Part shown: positions 34,221-46,479 of the stretch, one piece after another | Layout: every line of letters starts with the position of its first letter | Numbering within the stretch: the stretch's first letter is position 1 | Notes under the pieces: model-generated | The model's input: the letters and a program-made list of their open reading frames with translations, nothing else | Database searches by the model: none | Told to the model about the DNA's origin: nothing | Source of the DNA: Phoronis australis | Lineage: Eukaryota; Phoronida; Phoronidae | Assembly (NCBI GenBank): GCA_002633005.1 | Contig: NMRA01000070.1 | Span: forward strand, 624,303 to 688,302 | DNA length: 64,000 nucleotides | Reading direction: 5' to 3' | Program-made: the position numbers and the translations under genes

Positions 34221-36224
34221 GCCGAGGTTGCATGTAACGAGTTGACGTTACGCAGAAATTTAAGCAAGTATGACATCACTACCTTACTCAATGATCTACC
34301 ATTGCCAAGATACTCTGAGGGCCGTAGGAAGCGGGGGAGGGAGCGAGGGGCATGTGTCCCCCAAAATTTTGCAGGCGTCAAAGTTAAACCGTGGCAACCG
34401 ACATAGGCGTGCGGCCGGGGCCAGTCGAGAAAAGGAAGACTGTGAATACGGATGAAAGGAAATTTAAGATAACATTTGACAACTCAATATCAGTACGTGT
34501 ATGGTTTACCCTTTGAGGGCCCTGCGAGGGCACTGGCCAGGATATTGTTGTTCGGCCGGGTCTCCGTTTTTGTAGCATAAGTCGTCTAAACGGACTTGAA
34601 AACATGTTTTCCAGAGGCCCCTCTATTTTTTGTGTTTTTTTTTCTTGAAATTGTATATCACTTGAGAAAAAATGATGACCAGAAAAATAATATCAATTGC
34701 TGCGCATTTTGTGATCTTTGAAAATATAGATCTTTTCATATTTAGGGACCCAGCCCTTGAAGGGGGCCATTGGCGACATTCAAGTGGCCACCCTTTTCGT
34801 TCTTTTATTGGCAAATTCTTAAGAGGCCGCTCAAGGAGAAAGGGCCCAATGCTGGAATCGATTTCCACTGTTTTCCTGTTTTTTGTGAAATCGTACAACA
34901 TGCTTTATTGTTTAGGAAAGTCACTTCTTGCAGGGTCACGCGACGATGGAATGTCACTTTTTTCCAAACTAAATGATGTTAAGCATTTCATCTTATAATG
35001 TCCCATTTCAGATGGGACCCTCTTTCATTGGGCAGGTCAGGGGAATTGTCCCTTTGTCCATCTTTACATGTAAATCTGACACTGCCAAGTATTCACGAGG
35101 GGAAGTTGAGATTCCAAATTCATTAAAAACATAAAACAACCGTGCTCAGCACAGCAGTATATTAAAACGTTCGACTCAAATTACCAAAAATGTGAAAAAC
35201 ACAATGGGATTGACCCCCATAGAAAAGGTAGAATTTTTTAGAACGTGAAGACCAGGATTTGCGAATTACTCAGAATGATTATTTCCGATAGTTAGGTATA
35301 AAACAAAGTTACTTTTCCCACAGTATCACAAGAATAGTATTTCTTTTGAAGATCATTACTAGTAGGAGTTATTTGCAAGAAATTCGCACATGTCGAAAAG
35401 ACTTTCGATGCTACGAGTTGTGGTGACCATGCACATGAAGAATGAGGGTACTCAAAGTACTTGCAATCATAAACAAAAATGTCACCGTTTAACTCGTGAA
35501 CCGTTATAGGTACCTCTGAAATGAGCAACAATACACCTAAATACAAATGCCCGTCTCCCATTTCCCCCCAGTTAACCGTCAAAAATCTGCGAGCATGCAC
35601 GAGGAAATTGCTTATAACATTACGGTTTCATAAACAAATTTATTGGTTTCTGTTTAATTAGATATTCATGTACCTAGGAAAATTGACATAGAATCAGATT
35701 TGACAAGTAGAAGCTAGTCTTGTAAAAACTAATGATGTCTCAGTGAACTCAGTTGCAACTTGAAGTTAGAAAACTCTATAATCCGATCCTCAATTAGACG
35801 ATTTTTGCAAAGACATGATGAAATACGGACAGTTCCCAAAAATATACTCACAATTCAAATGGCAATAAATGCATTGCTCTTTGACTTAGGTACAAGATTA
35901 GTCGTTTAAACTCACAAACATTAGATCAAAGAAGGATTAAGTCATTAAATCAAGGTAAACACAATTCTCATGGAATCGATTGTTGATTTCTGATTTACAT
36001 GTTTATGAACATACGAAAATCGAATGATTGATAGATGATCTTTGCAATTAGAAGCCAATCTTGTAAGAAATTACGATGCTTCACTGAACTTAGTTGCTGG
36101 CTGACATTTCCCCAAATAGCACAGTGTACTAAACGATTTTTGTCTATCTGAAATAAGTCTAATGGGTATTGATGAATGTCTGACAGCTCTACAAAGTGTC
36201 CCAAAATGCTCTCACAATTCAAAT

Positions 36225-37795
36225 GACAAACAAGAGCAACGCGGAGCGTTGAAATGCGCCCACAATTGCACCGCATACGGTATCCTTCTAGGGTTGTTTA
36301 TTGGTACCATAAAGTGGCCAGTAGAGGGCATACTTTGCAAAATGGAAAGGCATGGTCATTGTCTCCTCAATGGGCTAGGGGCAAAATGTGAGTAATCTTC
36401 ATAATACAAGCACATCCTATACCTCAGTTGCTTAAAACACCACAGAAACATAGAATTAAAAACAAATTTACCAACATACGAGATTAGCACAGCATTAGAA
36501 TGCCAGAAACAAATTTCTACTTGGAACTTTTCCTTCACAGTCACGAAGTAACACAAAGTATACACCTGAAGACCTATGAAAATACAGAGGTCAATGTAAA
36601 ATACTAAAATTGCNNNNNNNNNNNNNNNNNNNNNNNNNNNNNNNNNNNNNNNNNNNNNNNNNNNNNNNNNNNNNNNNNNNNNNNNNNNNNNNNNNNNNNN
36701 NNNNNNNNNNNNNNNNNNNNNNNNNNNNNNNNNNNNNNNNNNNNNNNNNNNNNNNNNNNNNNNNNNNNNNNNNNNNNNNNNNNNNNNNNNNNNNNNNNNN
36801 NNNNNNNNNNNNNNNNNNNNNNNNNNNNNNNNNNNNNNNNNNNNNNNNNNNNNNNNNNNNNNNNNNNNNNNNNNNNNNNNNNNNNNNNNNNNNNNNNNNN
36901 NNNNNNNNNNNNNNNNNNNNNNNNNNNNNNNNNNNNNNNNNNNNNNNNNNNNNNNNNNNNNNNNNNNNNNNNNNNNNNNNNNNNNNNNNNNNNNNNNNNN
37001 NNNNNNNNNNNNNNNNNNNNNNNNNNNNNNNNNNNNNNNNNNNNNNNNNNNNNNNNNNNNNNNNNNNNNNNNNNNNNNNNNNNNNNNNNNNNNNNNNNNN
37101 NNNNNNNNNNNNNNNNNNNNNNNNNNNNNNNNNNNNNNNNNNNNNNNNNNNNNNNNNNNNNNNNNNNNNNNNNNNNNNNNNNNNNNNNNNNNNNNTTAAC
37201 ATCATATAAATATACTTACACAATTTCGTAAAGATCCTGCGAACGGTTTAGGAGATACAGCCATAGGCGCAAAAAAACAAAACTGCCACTAGGAGGCGCC
37301 ACAGTAGTCGAAATCGTCGGAAAATCATCGTCAACCGTCCTCTACATAGTAAGCACATACATGCCAATTTTCACAATCATCCTTTGAGCGGTTTGGTTGA
37401 TAGAGGGGTGGAAGCACAAAAACAGACTCGAAAACAGTAAAAATGGCCACTAGGTGGCGCAAACTATGTCGAATCCATCCGAAAACGGCAGGATAGCATC
37501 ATCTCACTATTAGGTGCCTACATACCAAATTTCATGAAAATCCGTTCAGGACTTTTGAAGATACAAAGGTAAGCGTAAAAAACTAAAATTGCCACTAGGG
37601 GGCACACCGGTAGTCGGATCCGTCCGAAAGTTCGCACATGCCGTCCCATTCATGAATGGAACATATGTGTCAAATTTCATGAACGTATGTCAAAGGGTTT
37701 TGGAGATAGAGCAGCGGACGCCGGACGCCGGACGGACGGACAGAGATGACGGCATAATGCGTCCACATATAAATATGTGGGCGCATAAAAATTGG
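36225..37795. mobile_element. Inserted repeat element with ~150-160-bp tandem monomers
   Basis: Interrupts the right arm. The left part carries the palindrome 'caacgcggagcgttg' (~36237). Tandem monomers are marked by 'gccactagg' plus 'ggcgc' or 'ggcac' at about 37285, 37446 and 37591, with a related block near 36316. It ends with 'gccggacgccggacggacgg' and an A/T-rich tail. No coding capacity. The assembly gap lies inside the array. Confidence 0.7.
36614..37195. other. Assembly gap (582 N)
   Basis: Run of N inside the tandem array. The two long frames reported across it are meaningless. Confidence 1.
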
Positions 37796-38512
37796 TAATT
37801 GACTTTGGAACTATAATAGTGGTTTAAATTCACAAACCGTAAAAGAAGTCCTTAAATAAATAAAATTGTACTCATTGCTCATTAACTTGGAATGGTTGTC
37901 TTTACACTTCCTTGATATTTTTAGTTTCCAGTAGTATTGCCCAATGTTCTTCAAAACTGAATCGTTTGCTTGCATTTCCCGTGCATACTACATACTGACG
38001 GAGCACGTCATGACTGACACACCCACGTTAAAAATGATGTGTAACCATGCAGTAGGCCCGCGCAGAATCTTAGTGATCCCGGGAACTGAATTTGAACTCC
38101 AGGCGGTGAAGGGTGAACATTTTTGGTACACACGCTGTATAATTTTCTCCAGCCACCAGAAACTGGACTACCGGCCGTGTTTCAACAAGGGATTTTAAAA
38201 TAGCCCCAAAGGCACAATACCAGGGACCTCACCTTTTCAAAAATTCCTTCAAAGAATGACCATAATAAAATAAACTTTTCCCGTAGCTGTATCGCAATGA
38301 AACGAATCTTGACCTTGGAGCCAGCACAGACGGATAGGTACGAGTTACGAGGTAAGGTACCCGTCTGAAGTGAATCATAGCTGAGCTGCCAGCGACTAAC
38401 TTTAGTTCATCGAATTTCGTATGTTCACACAGTTAAAGATCTCAGCTACAGTTACCACAGTTACTTAGGCAGCTCCCAGGTACTCTAGGCACATTCTGTA
38501 ACTCTCTGTGAA

Positions 38513-38985
38513 CAGGCCCGTAGGAAGGCAAAAATTATGGGGGGGGGGGGGCAAAACATTTCGACTTCGCCAAAGCCCCCCCCATCGGCACTACTTCTGC
38601 CAGCCGCACCCCTCACCACCGTATTTGTACCACGTCCGCCTTAGGTGTGCGGTACAGTGGCGGATTTAGGGGTGGCCAAGGAGCCATGCCCCCCTAATAT
38701 TCTTCCAGATTCCATTTGGCAGCTCGGGGGGGTGCGAATTTCTGACGGGTAAAACACTGACTAATACTCTGCCCTGTCCCCAACTCAAAATCCTGGATTC
38801 GCCCCACGGACAATCCCGGGGATGCAACCATCAAGAGTTGAATAACCATGAACCAACACAGAGAGTAACAATGAGCCTAGGACCAGTACACCTATCGTAG
38901 CAAGGAGTTGCCTCAAACAGCTATATCTGAGATCTAACTAAACTAAAGACAGTTGCAGGTCAGATCAGCTATGACTCACTTGAGA
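38513..38985. repeat. Dispersed repeat X, copy 2
   Basis: Direct copy of 23925-24285, from 'cccgtaggaaggcaaaa' plus G-run to 'cacttgagac', with ~100 extra bases including a 'ggcggatttagg' phrase. Part of it (38893-38985) is inverted relative to 38375-38470. Confidence 0.7.
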
Positions 38986-39109
38986 CAGACAGCTCGTACT
39001 GTCCGTGTGTGCGCTCGCTCTAAGGCCAAGATGTGATCAAGTATCGGGAAAATTTTATTAATCTGCGCGTTCAAGCACAGAGTACTGTTGTTCATGGGTT
39101 TTCTTCAAT

Positions 39110-39490
39110 TTTATTCTTATTCTTATTCTTATTACTCTGCGCTTGTAAGCGAAGAGAGTTGTTCCTGGGTTTTCTTCAATTTTATTCTTATTACTCTGCG
39201 CGTGTAAGCGGAGAGTACTGTTGTTCCTGGTTTTTTTCAATTTTATTCTTATTCTTCTTGTTACTCTGCGCGTGTAAGCGCAGAGTACTGTTGTTCCTGG
39301 GTTTTCTTCAATTTTATTCTTATTCTTCTTATTGCTCCGCGCGTGTAAGCGCAGAGTACTGTTGTTCCTGGTTTTTTTCAATTTTATTCTTATTCTTCTT
39401 ATTACTCTGCGCGTGTAAGCGCAGAGTACTGTTGTTCCTGGGTTTTCTTCAATTTTATTCTTCTTCTTATTCTTCTTATTCTTATTCTTC
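39110..39490. repeat. Hairpin minisatellite, ~60-70-bp period
   Basis: Five or so copies of a unit containing the palindrome 'tactctgcgc'-gtgtaa-'gcgcagagta' (best copy 39262-39287, 10-bp stem), followed by 'ctgttgttcctggg' and a T/C-rich '(attctt)' tract. The ORFs of 157 and 194 codons on opposite strands are produced by the repeat and are not genes. Confidence 0.85.
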
Positions 39491-42400
39491 TTCCGACCAA
39501 CTTTGAGGCTTAATAACTCCAAATTGGGTGCAGGTACGGTCTTTAAATTCAGCATATCACTTTTGACAGTATATAAATTTTGATTGATTATATAATCATA
39601 TTCCATATTGCACCGGAAGAGGTCGTTTGGTGCAAAGGTCATACAATTTTCAAAATGCTACTCCTCCTTCAGTTTTAAAGCTATCTTTTTCAAATTCGGT
39701 GCACAGGTATAAGTTAACATGACAATTTAAAGAAAATACTTTTCTAAGTAATCGGTTTTCCAATCAGGTGAAATAGGTCAAAGGTCATTAGCTGCAAACT
39801 AAAATTTCGAGCTAGACACTTCAAATTGACAGGTCTGATTGCCACAGGTAAATCAAATCGGAATCCAAAGTTTCAGGTCATTTAGTGCAAACATAGGATC
39901 ATTAGGTGCATTTTTCTTCTGCAAATTTGACCTTTTCAATCAGCAAGTATTCTGATGTGTCAACCGTTAGACAACTGTGATTCTCAGCGTTAAACACATT
40001 TTCCATGGGCTTTGCAATAATTCTCCTAAAGATGCTTAAAATGCACCGCATAAGGTCAATTAGTGCAAAGGTCATCTAACGTTCAAAATGTTATATCTCT
40101 TACGTTTTTCAAGGAATTCTTTTCAATTTCAGCACACTGGTGTAAGTCAACATGCCAATTGAATACTCTACTTTACTTTGCAATAGGCCTAACCAATCAG
40201 AAAAAATAGGTCAAAGGTCATTGAGTGCAAATTAAAATTTTGAGCTAGAGACTTCAGAATTACGTATCTGTTTACTGAGTGCGATTGAGTTTGAATTCTA
40301 AATTTTCAGGTCATTTGGTGCACCCATGGGGTCACTAGGTGCATTTTTCTTCTGAAAGTTTGATCACTTCATTCATCTTGTATTCTGAAGTGCTTAAAGT
40401 AAAACATATGTGATTATTAGCATTAACCACACTTTTAATCGAGTTAACAATTACTCCCTCACCGGGGCTCATAATGCACCGGAAGAGGTCAATTAGTGGA
40501 AAGGTCATCAAAAAATTAATATGTAATTTCTCCTGCAATTTTAAAGAAATCCTTTTCATATTGGTAAACGGGTTGCTGTCAGTAACTTCCCATAATAATT
40601 CCAGTAATACGCACGCGCAGAGTCCGTTAGTGTCACACCGTGACAATAATCTTTCTAGTTCTTCTTCTTATTATTATTATTCTGCTTCCGACCATTTTTG
40701 AGGCTTAATAACTCCAAATTGGGTGCATGTACGGTGTTTAAATTCAGCATATGACTTTTGACAGTATATAAATTTTAATTGGCTATATAATCATATTCCA
40801 TATTGCACCGGAAGAGGTCGTTTGGTGCAAAGGTCATATAATATTCAGAATGCTACTCCTCCTTCAGTTTTAAAGCTATCTTTTTCAAATTCGGTGCACA
40901 GGTATATGTCAAGATGACAATTTAAAAAATTACTTTTCTAAGTAATCGGGTCATCCAATCAGGTAAAATAGGTCAAAGGTCATTAGGTGCAAACTTAAAT
41001 TTTGAGCTAGACACTTCAAATTGACAGGTCTGATTGCCACAGGTAAATCAAATCGGAATCCAAAGTTTCAGGTCATTTAGTGCAAACATTGGGTCATTAG
41101 GTGCATTTTTCTTCTGAAAATTTGACCTTTTCAATCAGCAAGTATTCTGATGTGTCAACCGTTAGACAACTGTGATTCTCAGCATAAACCAAACTTTTCA
41201 CGGGCTTTGCAATAATTCTCTTTAAGATTCTTATAATGCAGCGGATAGAGTCAATTGGTGCAAAGGTCATCTAACGTTCAAAATGTTATATCTCTTACGT
41301 TTTTCAAGGAATTCTTTTCAATTTCAGCACACTGGTGTAAGTCAACATGCCAATTGAATACCCTACTTTACTTTGCAATAGACCTCACCAATCAGAAAAA
41401 ATAGGTCAAAGGTCATTGAGTGCAAACTAAAATTTTGAGCTAGAGACTTCAGAATTACATATCTGTTTACTAAGTGTGATTGAGTTTGAATTCTAAGTTT
41501 TCAGGCCATTTGGTTTACCCATAGGGTCATTAGGTGCATGTTTCTTCTGAAAGTTTGACCAATTCATTCATCTTGTATTTTGAAGTGCTTAAAGTAAAAC
41601 ATCTGTAATTCTTAGCATAAACCACACTTTTAATTGACTTTAGAATTATTCCCTCATCAGGGCTCATAATGCACGGGAAGAGGTCAATTAGTGGAAAGGT
41701 CATCAAAATATTAACATGTAATTTCTCCTACCATTTTTAAGAATTCATTTTCATATTGGTGAACGGGTTGCTGCCAATAACTTCCCATAACAATCCCAGT
41801 AATACGCACGCGCAGAGTCCATTATTGTCACGCCGTGACAATAATCTTTCTAGTTCTTATTCTTCTTCTTATTCTTCTTCCGACCAACTTTGAGGCCTAA
41901 TAACTCCAAATTGGGTGCAGGTACGTTCTTTAAATTCATCATATGATTTTTGACAGTACATAATTTTGATTGGTTATATAATCATATTCCATATTGCGCT
42001 GGAAGGGGTCGTTTGGTGCAAAGGTCATATAATTTTCAAAATGCTACTCCTCCTTCAGTTTTAAAGCTATCTTTTTCAAATTCGATACGCTGGTATAAGT
42101 CAACATGACAATTTAAAAAAATAATTTTCTAAGTAATCGAATCATCCAATAAGATAAAACAGGTCAAAGGTCATTACATGCAAACAACAATTTTGAGCTA
42201 GACACTTCAAACTCACAAGTCTGATTGGCACAGGTAATTCAATTCGAAATCCAAAGTTTCAGCTCATTTAGTGCAAACATGGGGTCATTAGGTGAATTTT
42301 TCTTCTGAAAATTTGTCCTTTTCATTCACCAAGTATTCTGATGTGTCAACCGTTAGACAACTCTGATTCTCAGCAATAAATATACTTTTCACGGACTTTG

Positions 42401-42969
42401 CAGTGAGTTCTATTAAAAGGGCTTGTAATGCACTGAATAGGGTCAATTAGTGCAAAGGTCACTTACTATTGAAAAGGTTATTTCTCCTATATTTTTAAAG
42501 GAATTCTCTTCAATTCCAGCACATTGGTGTAAACCTATATGCCAGTGAAACACCCTACTTTACTAAGCAATAGGGCCACCCACTCAGAGAAAATAGGTCA
42601 AAGGTCATTGAGTGCAAACTAAAATTTTGAGCTAGACACTTCAAATTAACAAGTCTGATTGATACGTCTAATTCAATTCGAAATACAAAGTTTCAGGTCA
42701 TTTAGTGCAACCATGGGGTCATTTGGTGCAATTTTCTTCTGAAAATTTGTCCTTTTCATTCACCAAGAATTCTGATTTGTCAACCGTTAGACATCTGTGA
42801 TTCTCAGCATTAAACACACTTTTCACAGGCTTTGCAATAATTCTCCTCAAGACGCTAATGATGCACCGGATAGGGTCAGTCAGTGCAAAGGTGATCTAAC
42901 GTTCAAAATGTTATATCCTCTCCATTTTTCAAGGAATACTTTTCAAGTTCAGCACACTGGTGTAAGTCA
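39491..42969. repeat. ~1.19-kb tandem repeat, three units, Helitron-like ends
   Basis: Units begin 'ttccgaccaactttgagg' (or a close variant) at about 39491, 40686 and 41878 (periods 1195 and 1192). The third is cut off near 42969. Each unit holds two diverged half-copies with 'gggtcattaggtgca' blocks. Units 1 and 2 end with a hairpin (41822-41844: 10-bp stem, GCC loop), a short spacer and CTAG at 40655-40658 or 41850-41853, then a T/C-rich microsatellite before the next unit. A hairpin just before a CTRR end is the signature of Helitron 3' termini. No protein is encoded. Confidence 0.75.
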
Positions 42970-42984
42970 TTCAGTCTTGAAGAA

Positions 42985-43310
42985 CAAAAATTCATTACTC
43001 AATACTTCTGGAAACTAAAAACTCCACGGAAGTGCAGACAACCTTTACAAGCAATGAGTTGATGAGGTGGTTATTAAAACGTTTTTTCTATCTACAGCTT
43101 GTGAGTCTGAGTGTACTTTACTGTTTGGGGATCGCACAATAAAGTTTTCCAACTTCAGACTGCAATTAAATTCACTGCACAGATGCATAGTTGTTAAATG
43201 TTCAGAGGTGGTGGCGATAGGAAAGGGGGAGTAGTTTGGCGAAGTCGAATTGGTTTATACCCCCGCCACTAATTTTTGCCTTCCTACGGGCAGGTGACTT
43301 CAGTTTATTC
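42985..43310. repeat. Partial third copy of the 24-kb repeat plus inverted repeat X
   Basis: 42985-43190 resembles 24650-25020 ('actcctggaaactaaaa'-type start, 'ttgcaagcaatgag'-type block, 'gcctgcaactaa'-type end). 43200-43310 is the reverse complement of the start of repeat X ('ttttgccttcctacggg'). It shows that the arms of the large inverted repeat belong to a dispersed family. Confidence 0.6.
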
Positions 43311-43389
43311 ACTACTGTTGTCAAGTCAGTCTCACCATTGTTGCCAAGGCGATCACCGACAGAGGTCTTACTACACATTAATGTGTGAT

Positions 43390-45302
43390 TTATTGAAATA
43401 TATACACGTGGCCATAGGCCCAAAGTATAACATATACAAGACAGAACATAGTCAGGTGCCACGTTTCAAACTGGATAATAAATTGTAACGCTTGAAAAGC
43501 ATGATGGACGAATTTTATAAGTAGGATATCCGGAGTTCTCATGAGAGATACAAATTTAGATGTCTTGAATGCACTGCAAACTAACACAACGTGGTGTTTG
43601 TCCTCTATACATCCCGAATTATATAACTCACACAACCTATTTTCATAGGGAATATTTGTGTGGCGACCTCTTTCCACTAAAAACAAATGATTTGAAAATC
43701 GCAATCAAGTCAGAGACTGTATAAAAACACGTGGGATACTAACTATTTCTAGATAATTCTCAAGACAATACATTGTTTTATACCTCACATAGTAAGGCAG
43801 TTTTGCGTTACATTCGAGATCAGATTGCCAGCCTTGCAAATAACAGTCGTTTACACGTTGAGAAAAAACTGTCAAGAAATACCATGACGGCGACATCCCG
43901 TTGCTCCCAACTAGTGCGATTGTATAGCCCAACAACAAGTTGGGAAGTTTACCCCCGTAGCCAATTAACTCCATTCGGGCGTTGATGGTTGGAGGGCCTG
44001 CGCTATTTTGTTTGATAACTGCTCTAATCTTCGATCAGATCGTACCTAGCTTGACTGGGATGGGATGATAAAAATGAAAGTTAAGTTAAGCTAGATGTTA
44101 TCGCACGTTAAGCACCCCTCACGTCTGGAAAAGTTACTGAACGGCAGGACGCTGTAATGCGCTTTGTTTACCACACCCTGAATAATACATACATCTGAAA
44201 AACCATACACAGACAGAAGTATCCTTACAAAACTTGCCCAATTATAGGAAGATCTTCCGATCAGATATGACTGAAAAAGTGTATCATATGCAACCTTTAC
44301 CCCACGACTACTAGGCATCTCCAGTATTTTGAACCAGTATTTTATACATGATACAAAATATTTAGTAAACAATGGGAATCGACCACATTCTCCCATAACT
44401 GCCGAGTTTAAACAACAACTGCCTAGTCCTAAAATGCGTTTACAAAACTTGATATGTACATTTTCCAATTGTCCATATTCCTTAAATCCCCACATCTCAG
44501 CGCCGTAACACAGAAAGGGATAAACCATTTTATCGAACAAGTGAAAGGCTATTGGCGGGGGTAGATCACAACATCTTCGCTTTAATTTACAAATTGCAGA
44601 GACAGGTTTATTTGCTTGATTAGATAAGGCTTTAATGGATTTGGTCCACGAAACTTTTGGAGTAATAAGTAGTCCAAGGTATTTGTAGTGAAACACCACT
44701 TCGACCAATGTTCCATTGTAAAACCATTTCTCATATCGTCTAAGAGGACCGCCATTTCAGAAAACGACCACTTTAGTTTTATTCAAGTTTACTTGCATGC
44801 CCCATGATTCGCAAAATTCTGCCAAACAATTTAGCATACATTGTAACTTGATGGTGGTAGAGGAACATAACACCATGTCGTCTGCATACAGCAGGGAGTT
44901 AACTCTTGGTACTTGTTTGCTGAGATATGTGCTATTAATATTACTTTTCGCACTCAGTTTATCCAGAAATTCATTTAGATACAACAAAAATAATAATGGG
45001 CTGATCATGCAACCCTGGCGAGTGCCAACAGTACAATCAAAGAACTCTGTAAGACCACCTTGAGTTTCCACACAAGTGCGCAATTCACTAGACATAGAGC
45101 GGATTATGTTGAAAATTTTACCATGCACATCAATGTTTTTCAGTCTATGGAAGAGTGGGATTCGATCGAATGCCTTCGAGAAATCTACAAATGCACAGTA
45201 AAATCTCCCACCCAGCAGACTGAAGTACTTGTGGAACATAGCTTGAAGTGTAAACACTTGGTCAATAGTAGAGTAGCCTTTTCTAAACCCAGCTTGAGAC
45301 TC
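43390..45302 (-). pseudogene. LINE ORF2, C-terminal part (minus strand)
   Basis: 45257-44757 encodes the reverse-transcriptase core. It has 'FYCAFVDFSKAFDRIPLFHR', 'GTRQGCMISPLLFLLYLNEF' and the catalytic 'LLYADDMVL', then 'NLNKTKVVVF'. 44708-44091 carries the post-RT block ('FLCYGAEMWGFKEYGQLEN', 'GECGRFPLFTKYFVSCIKYW'). After a disrupted stretch, 43905-43390 carries the tail ('VFSQRVNDCYLQGW', 'NHLFLVERGRHTNIPYENR', a Cys/His end). The RT active site is intact, but frameshifts and the inserted transposon make the copy dead. It reads from 46.95 kb down to 43.4 kb. Confidence 0.85.
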
Positions 45303-45305
45303 ATA

Positions 45306-46476
45306 CAGCCGATTTCATAAAGGTGGTTTAACAAAACTAGGTTTAAGACTTAAACCTGGTCTTCCTAAACCTGGTCTAATTTTAGACCTAACTTGCATTT
45401 CACCAACAGGGTTTAAGAATCTGAAAGCCTGGTTTTGCTAGACCAGGGAGCTGGTTCAGTAGAACCAGGTTTAAAGTATCAAAGGCACCCCACTGTGTCG
45501 AGCTGGGTAAACCCAACAAAGAAACTATTGAAGTGCTTCAATGAAACCTTGATCACGTGGGTATAGAATGGCATATACCAGTAGAATCAGTGCAGACATT
45601 TACGACAAAGGTCTAAAAGCTTTTCTCATGAGGAAAAATGTAATTTGTGTGCCCAACACACACACATTAAAGAACATGCTCAAGATTAGAAGTAACATGA
45701 TAAATGTCCAAATTTATTTCCGTGTCATTTCAGTATTTATTTTTCGCGGTCAAAGGGGTGCAAGACCCCTTCCCGGCAACATTGAATTGGAGAACAGTGG
45801 AGGTGGAACTCAGTCAGAAGAATCAGAGGATGCAGTCTTAAGTCAAATCCGTAGGGCTTGCGATGATGAGACCTGCTCGACCAGTCGTATTTTGAGGAAT
45901 CCGCAGGACACACTCCAGCACGTACTGGTCTACGCATAGGCGGATCCAGGGGGGTCAAGGGGTCCGGAGCCCTCCTTTTCCCTTGATTTTAATGATATCA
46001 AATCTATAATTTTCAAATTGTTGACTTGGTCCCCCCTTTCAAAAAGTCCTTGACCGTTCCCTCTCCTTTAAAAAATCCTGGATCCGCCCCTGCTACGTTT
46101 GATCTCGTGTCGTAGTAAACCTGAATAATGAAAATAGTCCATTTTCGCTCTGAAACTGCGTCGCAATTGCACACCGCGCCATCATTCAGTTGTACCTATA
46201 CCATGCAAGTCTGACATATTTAACAGTTAAACCTGGGTCTGACCAAGTCTAAAGTTAAACATGGTTTAAGATCTTAATACAGGTCTAAAGAATATAGCCC
46301 TCGTTGGTGAAATGAAAACTGACTTAGACCAGGTCTAAACTGGAGTTAAACCAGGTTTTACAAGACCACTGGTCTAAAAGTTAAACCACCTTTATGAAAT
46401 GCAGATTATCATTAAACCTGGTCTAAGTCCAGTTTAAACCTGGTTTAACTTTAAACCACCTTTATGAAATCGGCTG
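45306..46476. mobile_element. Complete 1171-bp Harbinger-like element nested in a LINE
   Basis: Both ends carry the same terminal inverted repeat of at least 26 bp, starting 'cagccgatttcataaaggtg'. It is flanked by ATA on each side (45303-45305, 46477-46479). Removing it with one ATA rejoins the LINE reading frame ('KLY' then 'ESQAGFRKGYST' on the minus strand), so the boundaries are exact. The interior has many subterminal 'cctggtttaa' motifs and a vestige of a Myb-type segment near 45590-45640. There is no transposase, so it must have been mobilised in trans. Confidence 0.85.
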
Positions 46477-46479
46477 ATA

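Larger units (their letters stand above)
34310..38470. repeat. Right arm of a large inverted repeat
   Basis: Reverse complement of 24190-27480, longer because of a tandem-repeat insertion at ~36225-37795 that the left arm lacks. The arms enclose about 6.8 kb that contains gene C. No gene supported; small ORFs (34215-35600) are shared chance frames. Confidence 0.8.

Noticed and set aside
36591-37223. Long frames across the N run on both strands
   Set aside because: They consist of unknown bases of an assembly gap.
39033-39642. 157- and 194-codon overlapping frames with repeated 'FLGFLQFYSY' or 'KKTRNNSTLRLHA' phrases
   Set aside because: They are translations of a hairpin minisatellite with a period near a multiple of three; both strands are open for the same reason.
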